Source: Malus domestica (lineage: Eukaryota > Streptophyta > Magnoliopsida > Rosales > Rosaceae). Taken from it: DNA of 64,000 bases. Within the stretch, counting starts at the first letter, position 1; each line of letters opens with the position of its first letter. Position numbers and translations under genes: made by a program. The notes under the pieces were generated by a model that searched no databases, was not told where the DNA came from, and worked only from the letters and a program-made list of their open reading frames with translations. The stretch lies in assembly GCF_042453785.1 (NCBI RefSeq), contig NC_091670.1:39939501-40003500 (forward strand), given 5' to 3'. This document shows positions 54,360 through 64,000 of the stretch, in pieces.

Positions 54360-55235
54360 CTGAAAGGACAATTCTCCACCACCAGGTGAGACATGTGCAT
54401 GAGAATTGTATGTGTGCATACACCAAAAGAACACAAAGATCAACTTTCTTGTATTTGACTTTACTCAGCAACCTTCCTATTAGGTTAGGCTCAAGAGATA
54501 ACTTTTAGAGACGAAAGATATGGAAAAGAAGAGTACTAGTCTAAAAATTAATTAATTATTTCAATTATAAGTCTTTTTTTTTTAATAACATTTGTATTTG
54601 TTTTCACTATCAAATGATGTTTCAAGTGCGGCTCGTGTGAATATCGGGAGACATTGTACTTATAAGGAGCTTGATGCCTAACCGTTATCGCTAGACTATC
54701 GCGAATGCAATAAATTTATTGTAGACTTTGTAAATATTTTGTCGTTTGTTGAGAATGAATATAATATTGATAGAAGGAGAGATTTTGAATGAACTTATAA
54801 GTAAGGCGGACTCATCTTTATATTGTCAATTTGTTTTATGGTAAAATTTCAACTTTCTTCATGATATCAGAGCAGGTTATCCCACGTGTGAAATCAAACA
54901 ACCACACACGATCCACATCACCCCATTGTGTTGTTCACGTATTAGACTTGAAAATTCACCACACACGAAAGAGTGTAGAGAATGAATCCCACATTAATGG
55001 AAGGATAATTCTCCACCATTTGTTGAGGCATGGGCATGAGAATTGTATGTGTGCATATACCAAAAGAACAAAAAGATCAACAAGTACTAGTCTAAAAATT
55101 AATCAAGTATTTTTTTTAAATAATTTGTCTTCATTATCATATGATGTTTCAAAGTCCGACTCACCTGAATGTTGAAGACATTCTACTTGTAAGGAGCTTG
55201 ATGCCTAATCGTTGTTGTGCATGCGATAACTTTAT
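54360..55235. repeat. Diverged direct duplication, about 600-bp offset
   Basis: GACAATTCTCCACCACCAGG...GCATGAGAATTGTATGTGTG (54365-54445) recurs as GATAATTCTCCACCATTTG...GCATGAGAATTGTATGTGTG (55003-55085). GTACTAGTCTAAAAATTAAT...AAGGAGCTTGATGCCTAA (54533-54683) recurs at 55084-55208. The duplication probably came with the fossil LTR material in the same area. Confidence 0.75.
54740..54880 (+). mobile_element. Fossil LTR retrotransposon scrap (LTR end plus primer site)
   Basis: GTCAATTTGTTTTATGGTAA, ACTTTCTTCATG and TATCAGAGCAGG match the scrap at 52.5 kb. A possible LTR start, TGTTGAGAATG, lies at about 54749. It is broken and non-coding. Confidence 0.5.
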
Positions 55236-55556
55236 TTCTGCTCTTTGGTTTTAATTGAATTTTATAAATATTCTATAGTTTGCCATTTTCTTTTTTTAAT
55301 AAGTATTTAAATTATAGTAGATACTAGCTTAGATAAATTGGCTAAATTAGTATTTTTTTTTTCACCCGATTTTAAATTTCTCTTTACTTATTTAAAAAGA
55401 AAATATTTTAATTATGAATGCGTTCGGATGATGATGCATGCAACAGGCATTATCGGCAAGATAATATTAAGGTGCTACTCATACACTTACTTCTTGATTT
55501 GGCCAAATCAAAATATGTCACATGTTTCTTGTTTTTTAAGGTCTAAGAAAATTAAA

Positions 55557-55718
55557 TAATATGTCTATTATTCTTTAAAACGATAAAACATGTGTTAAAA
55601 ATTCATTAAATAATGCGTCTATTATTCTTTAAAACGATAAAACATGTGTTAAAAATTCATTAAATAATACGTCTATTATTCTTTAAAACGATAAAACATG
55701 TGTTAAAAATTCATTAGG
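55557..55718. repeat. 54-bp tandem repeat, 3 copies
   Basis: GTCTATTATTCTTTAAAACG starts at 55563, 55617 and 55671, an exact 54-base period. Each unit continues ATAAAACATGTGTTAAAAAT and TCATTA. The copies are nearly identical, so the array is young. Confidence 0.95.
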
Positions 55719-55749
55719 CCATAATCAAAAAGTGAGTATATGAGATAAG

Positions 55750-55935
55750 GTGCATTTTAGATTACCACCCTCAAGTTGTGGTAATGTTCACTACCCTATT
55801 TATTACTATTATATGAGTTTAAATTTCGAGATATGTGTAGTGGATGAACACAAATTTCAAAATTTAAATTCATCTAAAGGTGATAAATCGGGTGGTGAAC
55901 ATTACCACTACTTGAGGGTGGTGAGCAAAAATATT
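55750..55935. mobile_element. MITE with CACCCTCAAGT termini
   Basis: TACCACCCTCAAGTTGTGGT at the left is mirrored by the complement of TACCACTACTTGAGGGTGGT at the right. The inner AATTTCGAGATATGT and CACAAATTTCAAAATTTAA also pair. A looser relative is at 58.8 kb. Confidence 0.8.
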
Positions 55936-56267
55936 CTTATAGGGGATACTAATTTTTTTTTGTCAAAGATTCTCATAATGAGTCTCTAGAGTAATGCTAG
56001 GTAGATTGCATTCGTAGACTAAATTTGGAAACTAAATTATTCTCACATATAAGAAATAAATATATTAATCAACATATCTAATCATCAAGTTTCATGTCAT
56101 TCGATTTACAAAATTTGATCTATAAATTTAGCTTGTCTAACATTACCGAGTACCTAAGTATTATCCTTATCGTTATGGGCATGAGTTTGACAACACAAAA
56201 ATGTCTGGGTGCGCCATGTGCACCACTTTGCTGTACAATTACTCTCCTTATCACAAAAAATCCGGAT

Positions 56268-56490
56268 GTCTTCTAGAAGGAGGGCCGGGGAGCTTTCATC
56301 CCATGCAATTCATCGGGCTAAGTCTTCTAAAAGGAGGGCCGGGTAGGGAGCTTTCATCCCATGCAATTCATCGGCTAAGTCTTCTAGAAGGAGGGCCGTG
56401 TAGGAAGCTTTCAACCCGTGCAATTCATCGGCTAAGCATCGGTTAAGTCTTCTAGAAGGAGGGCAGGGTAGGCAGCTTTCATCCCATGCA
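56268..56490. repeat. 54-68-bp tandem repeat, 4 copies
   Basis: GTCTTCTAGAAGGAGGGCCG-type units start at 56268, 56322, 56379 and 56447. Each continues AGCTTTCATCCCATGCAATT and CATCGGCTAA. The third unit is longer by an extra CATCGGTTAA-like piece. Confidence 0.92.
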
Positions 56491-57023
56491 TTCTCTGCAG
56501 TCTCATCAATATACATATATACATGTGTGTGTGTGTTGTGTGTGTGTGTTCCCGTTGTCTAATTTAATCCCACCAATACAATTTAATGTCCACTTCCCCT
56601 TCTCACATCACTGGTTATTTTCGTCAAGGGGGAATGTGCTAACTAACATAACTCCATTAGGACCATTACTTTAATGTGCTCTTTCTTGCCAACCATATGC
56701 ACAGTGACGGATTCATAATATTTTTTCTTTCCAATAAAATGAACAATCATTTGCCATGCATTCTCTGCAGTCTCATCAATATACATATATATACATGTGT
56801 GTGTATGTGTGTGTGTTCCCGTTGTCTAATTTAATCCCACCAATACAATTTAATGTCCACTTCCCCTTCTCACATCACTGGTTATGTATTTTTGTCAAGG
56901 GGGAATGTGCTAACTAACATGACTCTGCTAGGACCACTACTTTATTGTGCTCCTTTGTGCCAGCCATATGCACAGTGACGGATCCATAATTTTTTTTTTC
57001 CTGATAAAATGAACAATCATTTT
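56485..57023. repeat. 270-bp direct tandem duplication
   Basis: CATGCATTCTCTGCAGTCTC begins at 56485 and again at 56755. Both units continue through a TG-rich microsatellite, CCCGTTGTCTAATTTAATCC, TCAAGGGGGAATGTGCTAAC and AAAATGAACAATCATTTTGC-like ends. The start of unit 1 overlaps the end of the neighbouring 4-copy array. Confidence 0.93.
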
Positions 57024-58499
57024 GCGTTTGGCACGTAAGGGAGGATAAGGGCAGATTTAGGAAATTTTCCTCTCAAGAGCAAGATGAACCAGACAATTGC
57101 CCTTGGGCACCTACGTACGCTGCCTCTTCTTCTTTGAGGCATTTTTGATCTTCCTCCTGTATGATAACCGTGCTCAAGGAAAATCTCATAGGAAGATTTG
57201 GACCCTTTGTGTAACAAGCGGTTGGAGTCAACTACATTATACACCAGCTCCTACGTATATTTTTTTATTGGGGGCAAATGTCCCTCTCAACAAGGGTGGA
57301 TCTACCTTGAGGCATGATGGGTCAACTGACCCCTCCTAGCTTGAAAAGTTTATAAGGAAGAGTTGGGTGTTACTCTTTGAAAAACTGAGATGTCCTTGAA
57401 AGTTGTCTGCTAATTGCTCGACGAATTGCTCCTATGGATACTAAGTAGACTAACTGCTAGCCTCATGCCTTATGCGTTGCTATGGGCATTTTTCGATATG
57501 CTCACTCGGTATATGTTGACATTTGTCGGCATGCTCATCCAACAGTTATTGACATCAGTCAACATGCTCGCTCAAAGACTATTGGCATATGTCGACAGAC
57601 ATGTAATATGACTTGACAAATGACCTTATACCTACCAAAACTCTATGAAATGTCAATTTGCATAGTCTTCCGTCCAAAAAAATTTATGCACAACGCTATT
57701 CTCATTGACCCCACCCCCCCCCCCCCCCAAAAAAAATCCATACATCTACCATTGCGTCTCGAGCTCAAACTGGCAGTTTCGTCTTCCTATCTACACATGT
57801 TAGTTATTCGCAAGAACGCTTGTCATAAGTATTTACTATGGTATTCATAATGCATTGTTGAAATAAACCACTCATGTTTCTTCAACGTTAGAACTTCATT
57901 GTCTTCGCAAATGATGTTATGCATAGTTGTAAGCTGTCTATAAATATGTGAACCCAAAGAAAGAAAAAAAAACACTTTCATACGTGAGAGATGGATATTT
58001 CACAAGGTGCGGTTCCCTTCCGGCTTCTAGAAGGGGACAGTAACGATGGGGTAAGCAGATGACAAAGTGACACAGAGGAAATTGTTCGACTTAGTTTAAT
58101 TATTAAATATTATTTATTCTTGTTGTTATTTAAATTTTTATTCGCTAATCAGACAATAATTTATTGAACAACGAATAAAAAAGGGACAATTATTTAGCAC
58201 TTCAACGGGATTACTTTAGTAAACTCTGTTGTGATTCATGTGAATTTTTGACTTTAGTGCCGTCTTAGGACAGTAATTTCGTTTAATAATCCATCGGGTC
58301 ATGTTACTTACTTGCCCTCGGGTGATTGACTAAAGTACAAAGCAAACACGTTCACGGTGCAACTTTGCTTACCATGATATTTATTCTTAAGTTTAAATTT
58401 TTTAAAATTTGTGTATATTCATCACACAAATTTTGAAATTTATACTCAAAATAGAGTGATAACCATTATCATCACTTGAGGATGGTAATAAAAAAGGAG
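57024..58499. other. Gene-free region
   Basis: No exon is recognised. It contains a C homopolymer (57714-57728) and a region near 57300-57345 (GGGTCAACTGACCCCTCCTA) that looks like a worn transposon piece. Confidence 0.45.
57714..57728. repeat. C15 homopolymer followed by A8
   Basis: An uninterrupted run of about 15 C followed by A. Confidence 0.9.
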
Positions 58500-58713
58500 A
58501 CAGATTGTCTGCCCTCCTATTTAGGTGGCCTTCTCATCCCTTCTTATTATGTGTTGTCACGGTTAAGCCATGTCAACATTTTATATTGATTTTTTTTATA
58601 GACATAATAAGACAAAAAGTAAAAAGAATATAAAATGTTGACATAATTTAATCGTGACCGTTCAAATAAGAGGAGATGGGAAGAACACCCAAATAGGAGG
58701 GCAGACAATCTAC
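58500..58713. mobile_element. Hairpin MITE, GATTGTCTGCC family, copy 3
   Basis: The TIRs are GATTGTCTGCCCTCCTATTT and AAATAGGAGGGCAGACAATC, perfectly inverted. The inner arms GTCACGGTTAAGCCATGTCA and TGACATAATTTAATCGTGAC pair as in the other copies. Confidence 0.9.
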
Positions 58714-58799
58714 CTCTAATAAAAAATGCACCATAATGCAACAAGGGGTGGGTCCCTATACCGTTTATTGAATCAGGGTGACTTTTTGCTCTTTGTCCA

Positions 58800-58995
58800 T
58801 AAGTGGAGGTAATGTTCACCACCTCACTTATTTGTGTCGGTCTACTTCATAGATTTTGAAATGAATCCATTTGATACTATGAAGATCTTCTAAGGCTTAA
58901 GTCGGAGTACAACATCGAATAACTGTGTTATGATACAACAATTATTTATAGAATTTAAAATCAGAATGATGAACATCACCATCACTTATTCGTGG
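58800..58995. mobile_element. MITE, looser relative of the 55.75-kb element
   Basis: AAGTGGAGGTAATGTTCACC at the left is roughly mirrored by ATGAACATCACCATCACTT at the right. The inner arms are weak. Confidence 0.5.
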
Positions 58996-60483
58996 AACAG
59001 CAAAAATATTACCATGTGACTTGTTTGTAAAACTCCAATAGAAAAGTTAGAAACATGGGACCGGCACCTTTGATTATATTTGTTTTTACTTAAGGCCACT
59101 TTTATTATGTGTACATTACAGTTTTCTTTTTACTTTATGTCAATTTCATCATTATAATTGAATAAATTGGGCAGAGGTGTGGGATTTGGTCATAGGGTTA
59201 GGAGAAGCACAAAAGGCCTTCATACGTTACTTCACAAATACTCAATGTGTTAATTAGAGCAATTAAAGTCACTTAATATTATGATCTGATGATATTTTTT
59301 TAAATTTATAATTAAGAAATTTTAGATTCAATTCTCGTCAAAGACGAATTTGAACAACATTATTGATAATCTATGAGACTATCTTCCCCTCTTCTCTTTA
59401 GCGTAACTGAATGACAATTGAAATATATTTTGGCATATTCAATCAATATCAACCAACTATATATTCTTACTCAAGAATAATAATTTTTTATGTTATTTGT
59501 GAGTATAGTTATTTTGTTGAAAACAAATTTCGAAATCCGCCATTAATTAGTGTTAGCTAGGATGGAGCTTTTCTTAAGCACTTTTTGTCATTAAAAGTTT
59601 GCAAAAATGGAGAAATCTGAGGTACCATAGATAACTACCAAGCCCACAAGCAACCACCGGCTACGGGGGGACCGTTGATACGCCGTGCAATTTTGTACTT
59701 GAATTCCCTTTGTACCTGCTCGTGCTACTCTTCTACAACCATTTCATCGTTGTACTTCTGTTTTCTCTAATAAATTTTGGGTGTCATTGGTGTTTAAATG
59801 GATAGGAGTTCTCTATTTAGGGCTAGGTTCCTTCATTTTGCTTATGCGAAATTGCAAATGAAGCGTAGGCAAATATAATTGTACAATGACATAACTTCGA
59901 TGTTTCTCTACTACCTAATTCTTCGTTATCTTGGATAATGTCGTTGAGAAAAAACCTATATCCGTTTAGTAAAAACTCTATGTATAAAATCTTTTAATTT
60001 AGTTTGATTTTTATCACACACATATGGCTGCACTACATACAACACAAGAATAACTACCTATGTATATTTTGCCAACTTCTTATAAAAAAAAAAAGTCCAA
60101 TTTCTTACTAGTCTATATTGGGAAGAGATCATCTCTGGATCTCTTTCACTAATATCATCGGATCAAGTGATCTGAGTTTTTGAAATTTCATCTAACGGTT
60201 CATCTGTTTTAACATTTTAAAAACTATAATAATTTTTTTACCGTTAGATGAAATTGCAAAGGTCCAGATCATTTGATCCGGTGTCCTTAGCGGGGATCTC
60301 TTCTCGTCTGTATTTACCGAATCCTGACCCCTAAAATACCGCATTTACCAAATTATTTTTTTTGTGCGAAGATAAAATCAGTATTTACCTAAAAAAATCT
60401 AAAAAAATCTAAACTCACGCGCGTATCAAGCAGTGGAAAGCGGAACTTGTGAATTGAGATGCACAGTAATTACTGGGTTTGCC
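58996..60483. other. Spacer and promoter region of the RMA-like gene
   Basis: No exon is seen. A MITE at 60.12 kb lies within 400 bases of the promoter TATA box. Confidence 0.5.
60123..60308. mobile_element. MITE, relative of the 30.8-kb element, in the RMA-like promoter
   Basis: AGAGATCATCTCTGGATCTC at the left opposes GGGGATCTCTTCTCGTCTG at the right. Inside, TTTCATCTAACGGTTCATC opposes TTACCGTTAGATGAAATTG, and ATCGGATCAAGTGATCTGAG opposes CAGATCATTTGATCCGGTG. Confidence 0.8.
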
Positions 60484-60490
60484 TATAAAA
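60484..60490 (+). promoter_or_regulatory. TATA box of the RMA-like gene
   Basis: TATAAAA is followed about 30 bases later by the likely start of a first, untranslated exon. That exon ends at about 60674 with CACG|GTACGTTTG, a good donor site. The first exon has a CT-rich leader (CCACCCCCTCCTTCTGATC). Confidence 0.55.
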
Positions 60491-62115
60491 GCAGGACGAA
60501 CGAGACTCCCACCCCCTCCTTCTGATCAACGCTCTCTGTGCTAAAAATCGCCATTAAAGCTCGAATTGCAAATTCTCGAAGATACCCAGAAAGAAAGTTT
60601 GAAGCTTTGGTGGTAGGAAGCTCTCAAGGATTGAAAGCGATTGCTGTGCCGATCTTCTGGGTTTCTATTCACGGTACGTTTGTCAATAAATTTTACCTTT
60701 TTTTGCTGCATTTGTTCCTGAACTGCACCTTGGTTTTTTATATTAAGATGAAAAGACTTGAAGGGGACGTTGAAATTTGTGGGTTTTGGGTTTTGTGGGG
60801 ATGGTGGTGTGTTTTGGTTTGTTGAGCCGCAGATCTAGCTTTGTTTCTGCTTTCGGTTTCATCACTGTTTGGATTTTTGGGGTTGTTTGGTTGCTGGGAA
60901 ACTGGTTTGGGGGAAGGCAAAAGGGAAATGCTTGGGAAGTTTGTTTCTTTGGGAAACAATTCTCAAGCATTTGCCTATATCCAACACAACAAGGGGGTGG
61001 TTTTTCTTGTGGGGGTGTGGATATGGTGCCAGAGGTTTGAATGCTTGGTTTAAATTAATCTGACACTATATTGTAAGCCAAGAGATATGTGTGGTTTTTG
61101 GGGTTTTCTGTGAGTCAATCCTGTTCAATTTTATGATAGTTTTGTGAGAAGTGGTTTCTAAGTGCATGTTGAGCTTGATGAAACTCTGTTTTAGCTGTTT
61201 AGGGGCATGTAGGTGTGCATCTTCGTGTTTTCGGAGTTTATAGTGTTTGGTCGTACCCGAATTCTATTATGATTTCCTCTGATTGTTGTACTTCACCTCA
61301 TGCTGGAGGGTTTCCCCACAATTTGAGGGTGTAGTGAGATGTATACCCTCAAACAAGGCTGATCAGCTAAGCGTTATATCGAAATGAGGTCGGTTGAATC
61401 CCTCATTTCGTACTTGTTTCTGCTATAGAGCCGGGGTGGTAGAAAATCCGGAAAACGTTTTTGTTTAATTTTGTGTTGTGCTTGATGGAGGGTTCGGGAT
61501 TGGTTCAGTTTCCTCGTCAATAGGCATTTTTTCCTTCACTGTTGTTCTACAGCAATTTAGATTGCTCTATGTCCTTCATTAAGCTGAGGAATTCTTGCAG
61601 CTAATCAATTTGGTTGGATGTCAACTCAAACATAACTGTCTGTGTGAGGTAGAATGGTGAGTGTGAACTTGGTTGGGAGATGTGTGTGTATAACAGTTTC
61701 CGGTGGCTAAAGCGGGTAGCATTCTTGATCCGGTGCAGATTTTTGGATCACTCGGATTTATTAAGTGAAACTTTTTTTCCATGTTTCCTTTAATCTGCAG
61801 CCATACATGTTATGAACCTATATGTATAAAATACATCCTAGGTGCTATGAGTGGGTGCTCTTTGGAGTTACCGTTGTCTCTAAATTGGTTTCATTTGTCT
61901 CTCACAATGTGGTCGTGCACTGCTATATTATTTAAACTTTTTCCTCTCTCGCAAGCATTTGTCTTGTCTTCCATTTGTTAATTTTCAGTCTGATTGTTTT
62001 GCAAGGTCATCAGATGAGGGACCTTCAAAAAACTCGTGGTACAGAACTGATTTCATTTATCTTATCTTTTGCAGTACTGGTGAAAGAAACAAAACAAATT
62101 AAAAGAACCGAAAAA

Positions 62116-62844
62116 ATGGCCTTGCAGCAATACTTTGCACACGAATGCAGATCCGTATCGGGGGCAACAACAGATTCAGAAACTTCCAAAGGTGGGTTTG
62201 ACTGCAACATCTGCTTAGAATTTGCGCACGAGCCAGTGGTCACCTTCTGCGGCCATCTATTTTGCTGGCCTTGCATCTACAAATGGCTTCACGTTCAGAG
62301 TGCCTCCCTTGCCTCCGATGAGTGCCCTCAGTGCCCTGTTTGCAAAGCTGATATATCGCACACCACCATGGTCCCACTTTACGGCCGGGGCCAAACAACT
62401 TCCGAACCTGAGCATGAAGGAAAGATGACACTCTACAGGGGAATGGTAATACCGCCCAGACCATCAGCATGTGATGTGCAAGCTCTCATATCTAGCACCT
62501 CTCAGACCGTCCAGCAACTTCCATATCGTAACCCTTATCAGAACCAACAATATGACCCTCAATCATACGGCAGTTTTGGAGAACATCCTTCCTCTTCACT
62601 CCTTGACCTCGGAGGCACTGCAATGGCAGGTGTCCACCATCCGGCGGTTGGGGTATTTGGAGAAATGGTTTATGCAAGGGTGTTCGGAAACTCAGAGAGC
62701 GTATATGCGTACCCGAATTCTTATCACCGAACGGGAAGTAGTAGTCCAAGGCTGAGGAGGCAGGAGATGCAGGCAGACAAGTCACTAAACAGAATATCTA
62801 TTTTCTTCTTCTGTTGCTTACTTTTGTGCCTTCTTGTCTTCTGA
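62116..62844 (+). CDS. RMA1-type membrane-anchored RING E3 ubiquitin ligase
   Basis: One coding exon of 242 residues. The C3HC4 RING (residues about 29-83) reads CNICLEFAHEPVVTFCGHLF, CWPCIYKWLHVQ and CPQCPVCKADI, with all zinc ligands present. A Tyr/Pro/Gln-rich middle follows, then a single C-terminal hydrophobic helix (ISIFFFCCLLLCLLVF), the tail anchor typical of RMA proteins in the ER membrane. RMA ligases ubiquitinate ER and plasma-membrane cargo such as aquaporins. The start MALQQYFAHECRS matches the family. The open frame continues upstream to 61975, but that part has no family match and is intron/5' UTR. The acceptor CTTTTGCAG at 62075 pairs with the donor near 60674, giving a 5'-UTR intron of about 1.4 kb. 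Confidence 0.93.
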   Translation: MALQQYFAHECRSVSGATTDSETSKGGFDCNICLEFAHEPVVTFCGHLFCWPCIYKWLHVQSASLASDECPQCPVCKADISHTTMVPLYGRGQTTSEPEHEGKMTLYRGMVIPPRPSACDVQALISSTSQTVQQLPYRNPYQNQQYDPQSYGSFGEHPSSSLLDLGGTAMAGVHHPAVGVFGEMVYARVFGNSESVYAYPNSYHRTGSSSPRLRRQEMQADKSLNRISIFFFCCLLLCLLVF

Positions 62845-64000
62845 AGTTCAGAGATTAGGTCATTCTCCTTCTCTGCCATTTTGTTACTGTATAATTAACG
62901 CTTGTGAACATTGATAGATGAAATTAGATGTGAAATATAAGAGGTAGTAATGATGTTAGAAATTTCTGACGGCTGGATGTGCGTTGAAATTTTTTAGAAA
63001 ATTCCATGATCAAATCATATTATGTTGTATGGATTATAGTTTAAACCAAAGTATAAGTTGTTATAGATGTTCCTAACACATATAGGGGCCGTTTGAAAGT
63101 ATTTTTAAAATGATTAAAAGCGTTTTGGATGAAAATATTTTAAAAACTAATCTTTAGTAAAAATTCTAATAATCAAATAAGCTCATCATAATTTTACCAA
63201 ATTGTTATCATAACAAAACTTAGGCCACTCGGCTCCAATGGGGAGCCCGATTTGGCAGGAATCCACGGCCCAGACCTGAGGCTATATAACGCAAAGTTGA
63301 TGTCAACCACAATTTAAATTATTGCTAATAATTTTATACAGAAAAATTTTAAAAATTAAAAAAAATATTCAATAAATACCTAATCATGCTTAAAAATCAT
63401 ATTCGAAATTAAAAATAAAATTATCTTTCATTATGTTATTAAAAAATAATGATAATATTTTAATCCCAATAACTTGAGCTATTCACTTTAGGAATGAAAA
63501 TGCACTTAGGCTATTCACTTGGGGCGATTGAGTTGCCTATAATCCAAGGAGGCTTTTGGGGATGGAAGTGCTGTAATAAGTGCTTTTGGGAAGGAGGGGC
63601 TCCATCCTGTATGGCCGGCAATTATTTCACGGCGGGTCTGTTTTAAGCCAACTTGGTCACACAAATATGAGCTTTTACCAGTCCAAGCAGCCAGTCAAGC
63701 TCTATTTATTGCGTTTGGTGAAGTCCTGATATATTTGAATGAACATAACAGTATACATTTGAAGCCACTCAAGCGTTATCCACACTCTTTCATTTTTCAC
63801 ACATTCTTTGTCAATTTATATTATTTGATCTTATTCGATTCATTCGATCCGATGGCTGGGTGTGTGGATAGCACACCCTAAATCAATGATTTCAACAATA
63901 AGAAGATAGGGGGAACAAGAAATGAAACATTGCTTAACTCATTATCGAGAAATCGAAGTTTGACACATATTAGACAAATATCTTGGTAAAACTACAAAAT
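62845..64000. other. 3' flank of RMA-like gene and AT-rich spacer
   Basis: No further exon is seen. A fragment resembling the hAT-like MITEs (GGGCCGTTTGAAAGTATTTT, GCGTTTTGGATGAAAATATTT) lies at 63088-63180. AGGCTATTCACTTGGGGCG near 63510 and its variant AGCTATTCACTTTAGGAATG near 63480 form a small repeat. Confidence 0.5.

Noticed and set aside
57017-57345. Small gene or transposon coding piece
   Set aside because: Short overlapping frames on both strands without domains; the likely explanation is worn repeat DNA.
61781-62115. Upstream coding exon of the RMA-like gene
   Set aside because: The open frame before MALQQYF has no family similarity and contains a good splice acceptor at 62075; it is intron and leader.

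Overview
The window is nuclear DNA from a flowering plant. Split genes with GT-AG introns, plant-only families (CASP-like, DYW-type PPR, LSD1-type zinc finger, callose synthase, DUF2921), AT-rich spacers and many MITEs show this. A complete Cassandra-type TRIM element and several MITE families recall woody Rosaceae such as apple or pear. That placement is from memory of the families, not from a search.

Layout. 0-10 kb: the 3' part of a large ubiquitin-conjugating enzyme gene (+), a decayed relic of a 2-isopropylmalate/citramalate synthase-like gene (-), then two tandem clavaminate synthase-like dioxygenase genes (+). The first dioxygenase copy carries a 7-bp duplication that shifts its frame; the second reads cleanly. 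10-15 kb: repeats only, including the Cassandra element. 15-24.4 kb: an intronless DUF2921 membrane protein gene (+) and an intronless callose synthase gene closest to CALS11/GSL1 (-), arranged tail to tail. 25-28 kb: LINE and SINE remnants and MITEs. 28.8-34 kb: an intronless PPR-DYW gene close to Arabidopsis At2g33760 (-) and a three-exon CASP-like gene (-). 36-43 kb: the 23-exon gene for RNA polymerase II second-largest subunit NRPB2 (+). 43.7-47.8 kb: LOL2-like zinc-finger gene (+) and a five-exon coiled-coil gene with an in-frame TGA (-). 47.9-60 kb: a 12-kb gene-poor stretch of nested TIR elements, tandem repeats, one SINE with target-site duplication, and fossil LTR scraps. 60.5-62.8 kb: an RMA-type membrane-anchored RING E3 ligase gene (+) with a long 5'-UTR intron.

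The genes are independent single-copy loci; nothing suggests a shared operon-like or clustered pathway. The only local family is the dioxygenase pair. I found no tRNA, rRNA or CRISPR locus. 5S rRNA-like sequence occurs only inside the Cassandra LTRs. I did not find a convincing new biological system. The most interesting items are the one-lesion dioxygenase duplicate, the IPMS/CMS relic, the coiled-coil gene with a single in-frame stop, and the nested element at 47.9-49.7 kb.
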